A stretch of 64,000 nucleotides of DNA, taken from Heloderma charlesbogerti (taxonomy: Eukaryota; Chordata; Lepidosauria; Squamata; Helodermatidae). The position numbers and the translations under genes are program-made. This document shows positions 63,061 to 64,000 of this stretch, piece by piece. The stretch lies in assembly GCA_026122225.1 (NCBI GenBank), contig JANEZZ010000802.1:1041377-1105376 (forward strand), given 5' to 3'. Every line of letters starts with the position of its first letter. Position 1 is the stretch's first letter. The notes under the pieces are model-generated. The model had not been told where the DNA came from. It saw only the letters and a program-made list of their open reading frames with translations, and searched no databases.

Positions 63061-63385
63061 TTTAAAGGTACTGATTTTTAGTTTCTTGGCAGAATTGGAT
63101 GAAATGTTCAGGGATAACAGTTGCCTTTTCTGAGGGGAACAAGCCTGCCAAGTTTCAGATGAATAGATGCAGGGAGCTTTGTGCAAGAGCAGGCTTTACA
63201 GTTTTTTTTGGGGGGGGGGTTCAAATAAAGAGAAAAAAAAGAAGGATGTACTTATCCCCGTATGATTTTGTGGGTAATTGTTATGAAAATGACAAATAAC
63301 ATAGAGATACAGATAGGTGCAGCATTTTGTGTGGAAGGGAGTGTCAGGAAGATTAGTTAACACCCCAATAAAAAACGAAAAACAT

Positions 63386-63840
63386 TAGGGGGGGGGGGGG
63401 TTCCAAACACCAACCCAGCACCCAGAAGTCAGACATTAGCCCCCAATTTTTTCACTTTCATTTTTTTTTTTTTTTTACCTTATTTTTTCTTTTCTATTAT
63501 TTTCGATTTTATTTATGGAGTTTTTTTTTTTGTTTAGTTTCTGCAATTTATCAATTGTGTTTTTTTATTTTTTTTTTTGAATTTTTTTTAGGGAGACAAA
63601 ACAAAAACAAATAATAAATACTAAAACCCCCTACCCTCAACAACCGCAAAAGGCCCCTCCCCCCCCGCGCCCCCCCCCACCGTTTTCACCGACTCCAGAC
63701 TACTCCCCCAGCCCCGCGCAGCCCCAAGCCCCTCCCCCCTTACGCACGACCCCACCCCCGCCCCCCCAAAACCCCCTTCTTCTCACAAACCACCCAGAAA
63801 CACCCCCTTTCTCACACACCATTTCGTTAAGACGCAACGC
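63386..63840. repeat. Homopolymer-rich low-complexity block (G, then T, then C)
   Basis: A run of 13 G (63388-63400), T runs up to 14 (63463-63476 and others to about 63590), then C runs with A (63640-63830). The composition changes abruptly from the sequence on either side and there is no repeating unit. It may be an error-prone region of the read data or assembly. Confidence 0.7.
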
Positions 63841-64000
63841 AACAAACTAAACAAACAACCACCTGGTTAAGTTGATAAAATATGAATCTACTGTACATGT
63901 CCCCCATAAAGCATCCACCGACAAGCTGTAGAAAGGGCGGTCAAAGTTGTGTCTACCTAACCTTCATACGAGGATCCCCATATCCCCAGTAATAGAGCCA
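63841..64000. other. No recognised feature
   Basis: Normal composition returns. Nothing was recognised before the window ends. Confidence 0.4.

Overview
The window looks like intergenic or intronic chromosomal DNA of a squamate reptile, most likely a lizard. The main reason is the mixture of retrotransposons: CR1 LINEs ending in the typical ATTCTATG-type tail, a nearly full-length BovB (RTE clade) LINE, many L2 LINE 3' ends, an L1 scrap, a tRNA-derived SINE and SINE-like units built from 5S rRNA fused to a CR1 tail. BovB together with abundant CR1/L2 and many short foldback DNA transposons fits squamates and does not fit birds or crocodilians. Species cannot be told from this sequence. I found no recognisable host protein-coding gene, rRNA gene, functional tRNA or CRISPR array. 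Every reading frame with recognisable protein similarity belongs to a broken LINE. The best candidate for host coding sequence is a 16-nt micro-exon-like stretch near 59.03 kb, and it is weak.

Layout. 0.1-10.4 kb: small hAT-like and foldback elements, a tRNA-SINE, microsatellites and L2 3' ends, including one hAT-like element nested in another (1.55-3.41 kb). 11.37-19.56 kb: a dense retrotransposon nest. A CR1 (11.37-16.98) was hit by a palindrome-rich hAT-like element (12.02-12.73) and by a BovB (13.15-16.40, with an 11-bp target duplication). It is followed by an L2 fragment split by a solo LTR (17.03-17.62), a second BovB fragment and an L2 with a 305-residue open frame. 19.9-30.9 kb: more hAT-like elements and a ~340-bp palindrome. 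30.99-34.44 kb: a second copy of the palindrome-rich hAT-like element, with a perfect 8-bp target duplication, lying directly against a 2.8-kb CR1. 34.7-38.4 kb: a hAT-like element, an L1 scrap, simple repeats and a long repeat-poor stretch (36.7-38.4) that could hold conserved non-coding DNA. 38.5-40.4 kb: a ~410-bp element, then a ~1-kb foldback element whose arms are inverted copies of a 5S-CR1 SINE-like unit, then a 135-bp palindrome. 40.4-63.3 kb: scattered copies of the same short families, L2 ends, two 5S-CR1 units, a CR1-like LINE end (54 kb) and microsatellites. 63.39-63.84 kb: abrupt homopolymer-rich sequence that may be a sequencing or assembly problem.

How the pieces relate. The autonomous elements (CR1, BovB, L2) are all broken here and can only be read as fossils. 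The CR1 3' tail is shared with the 5S-headed units, which points to CR1 as the partner that copied them. Several short DNA-element families share terminal motifs (TAGGGATGT..., or GGTGCAATCCTATG...), so each set was probably moved by one transposase that is not encoded in this window. Family names and boundaries were judged by eye and not by alignment; positions marked approximate may be off by tens of bases.
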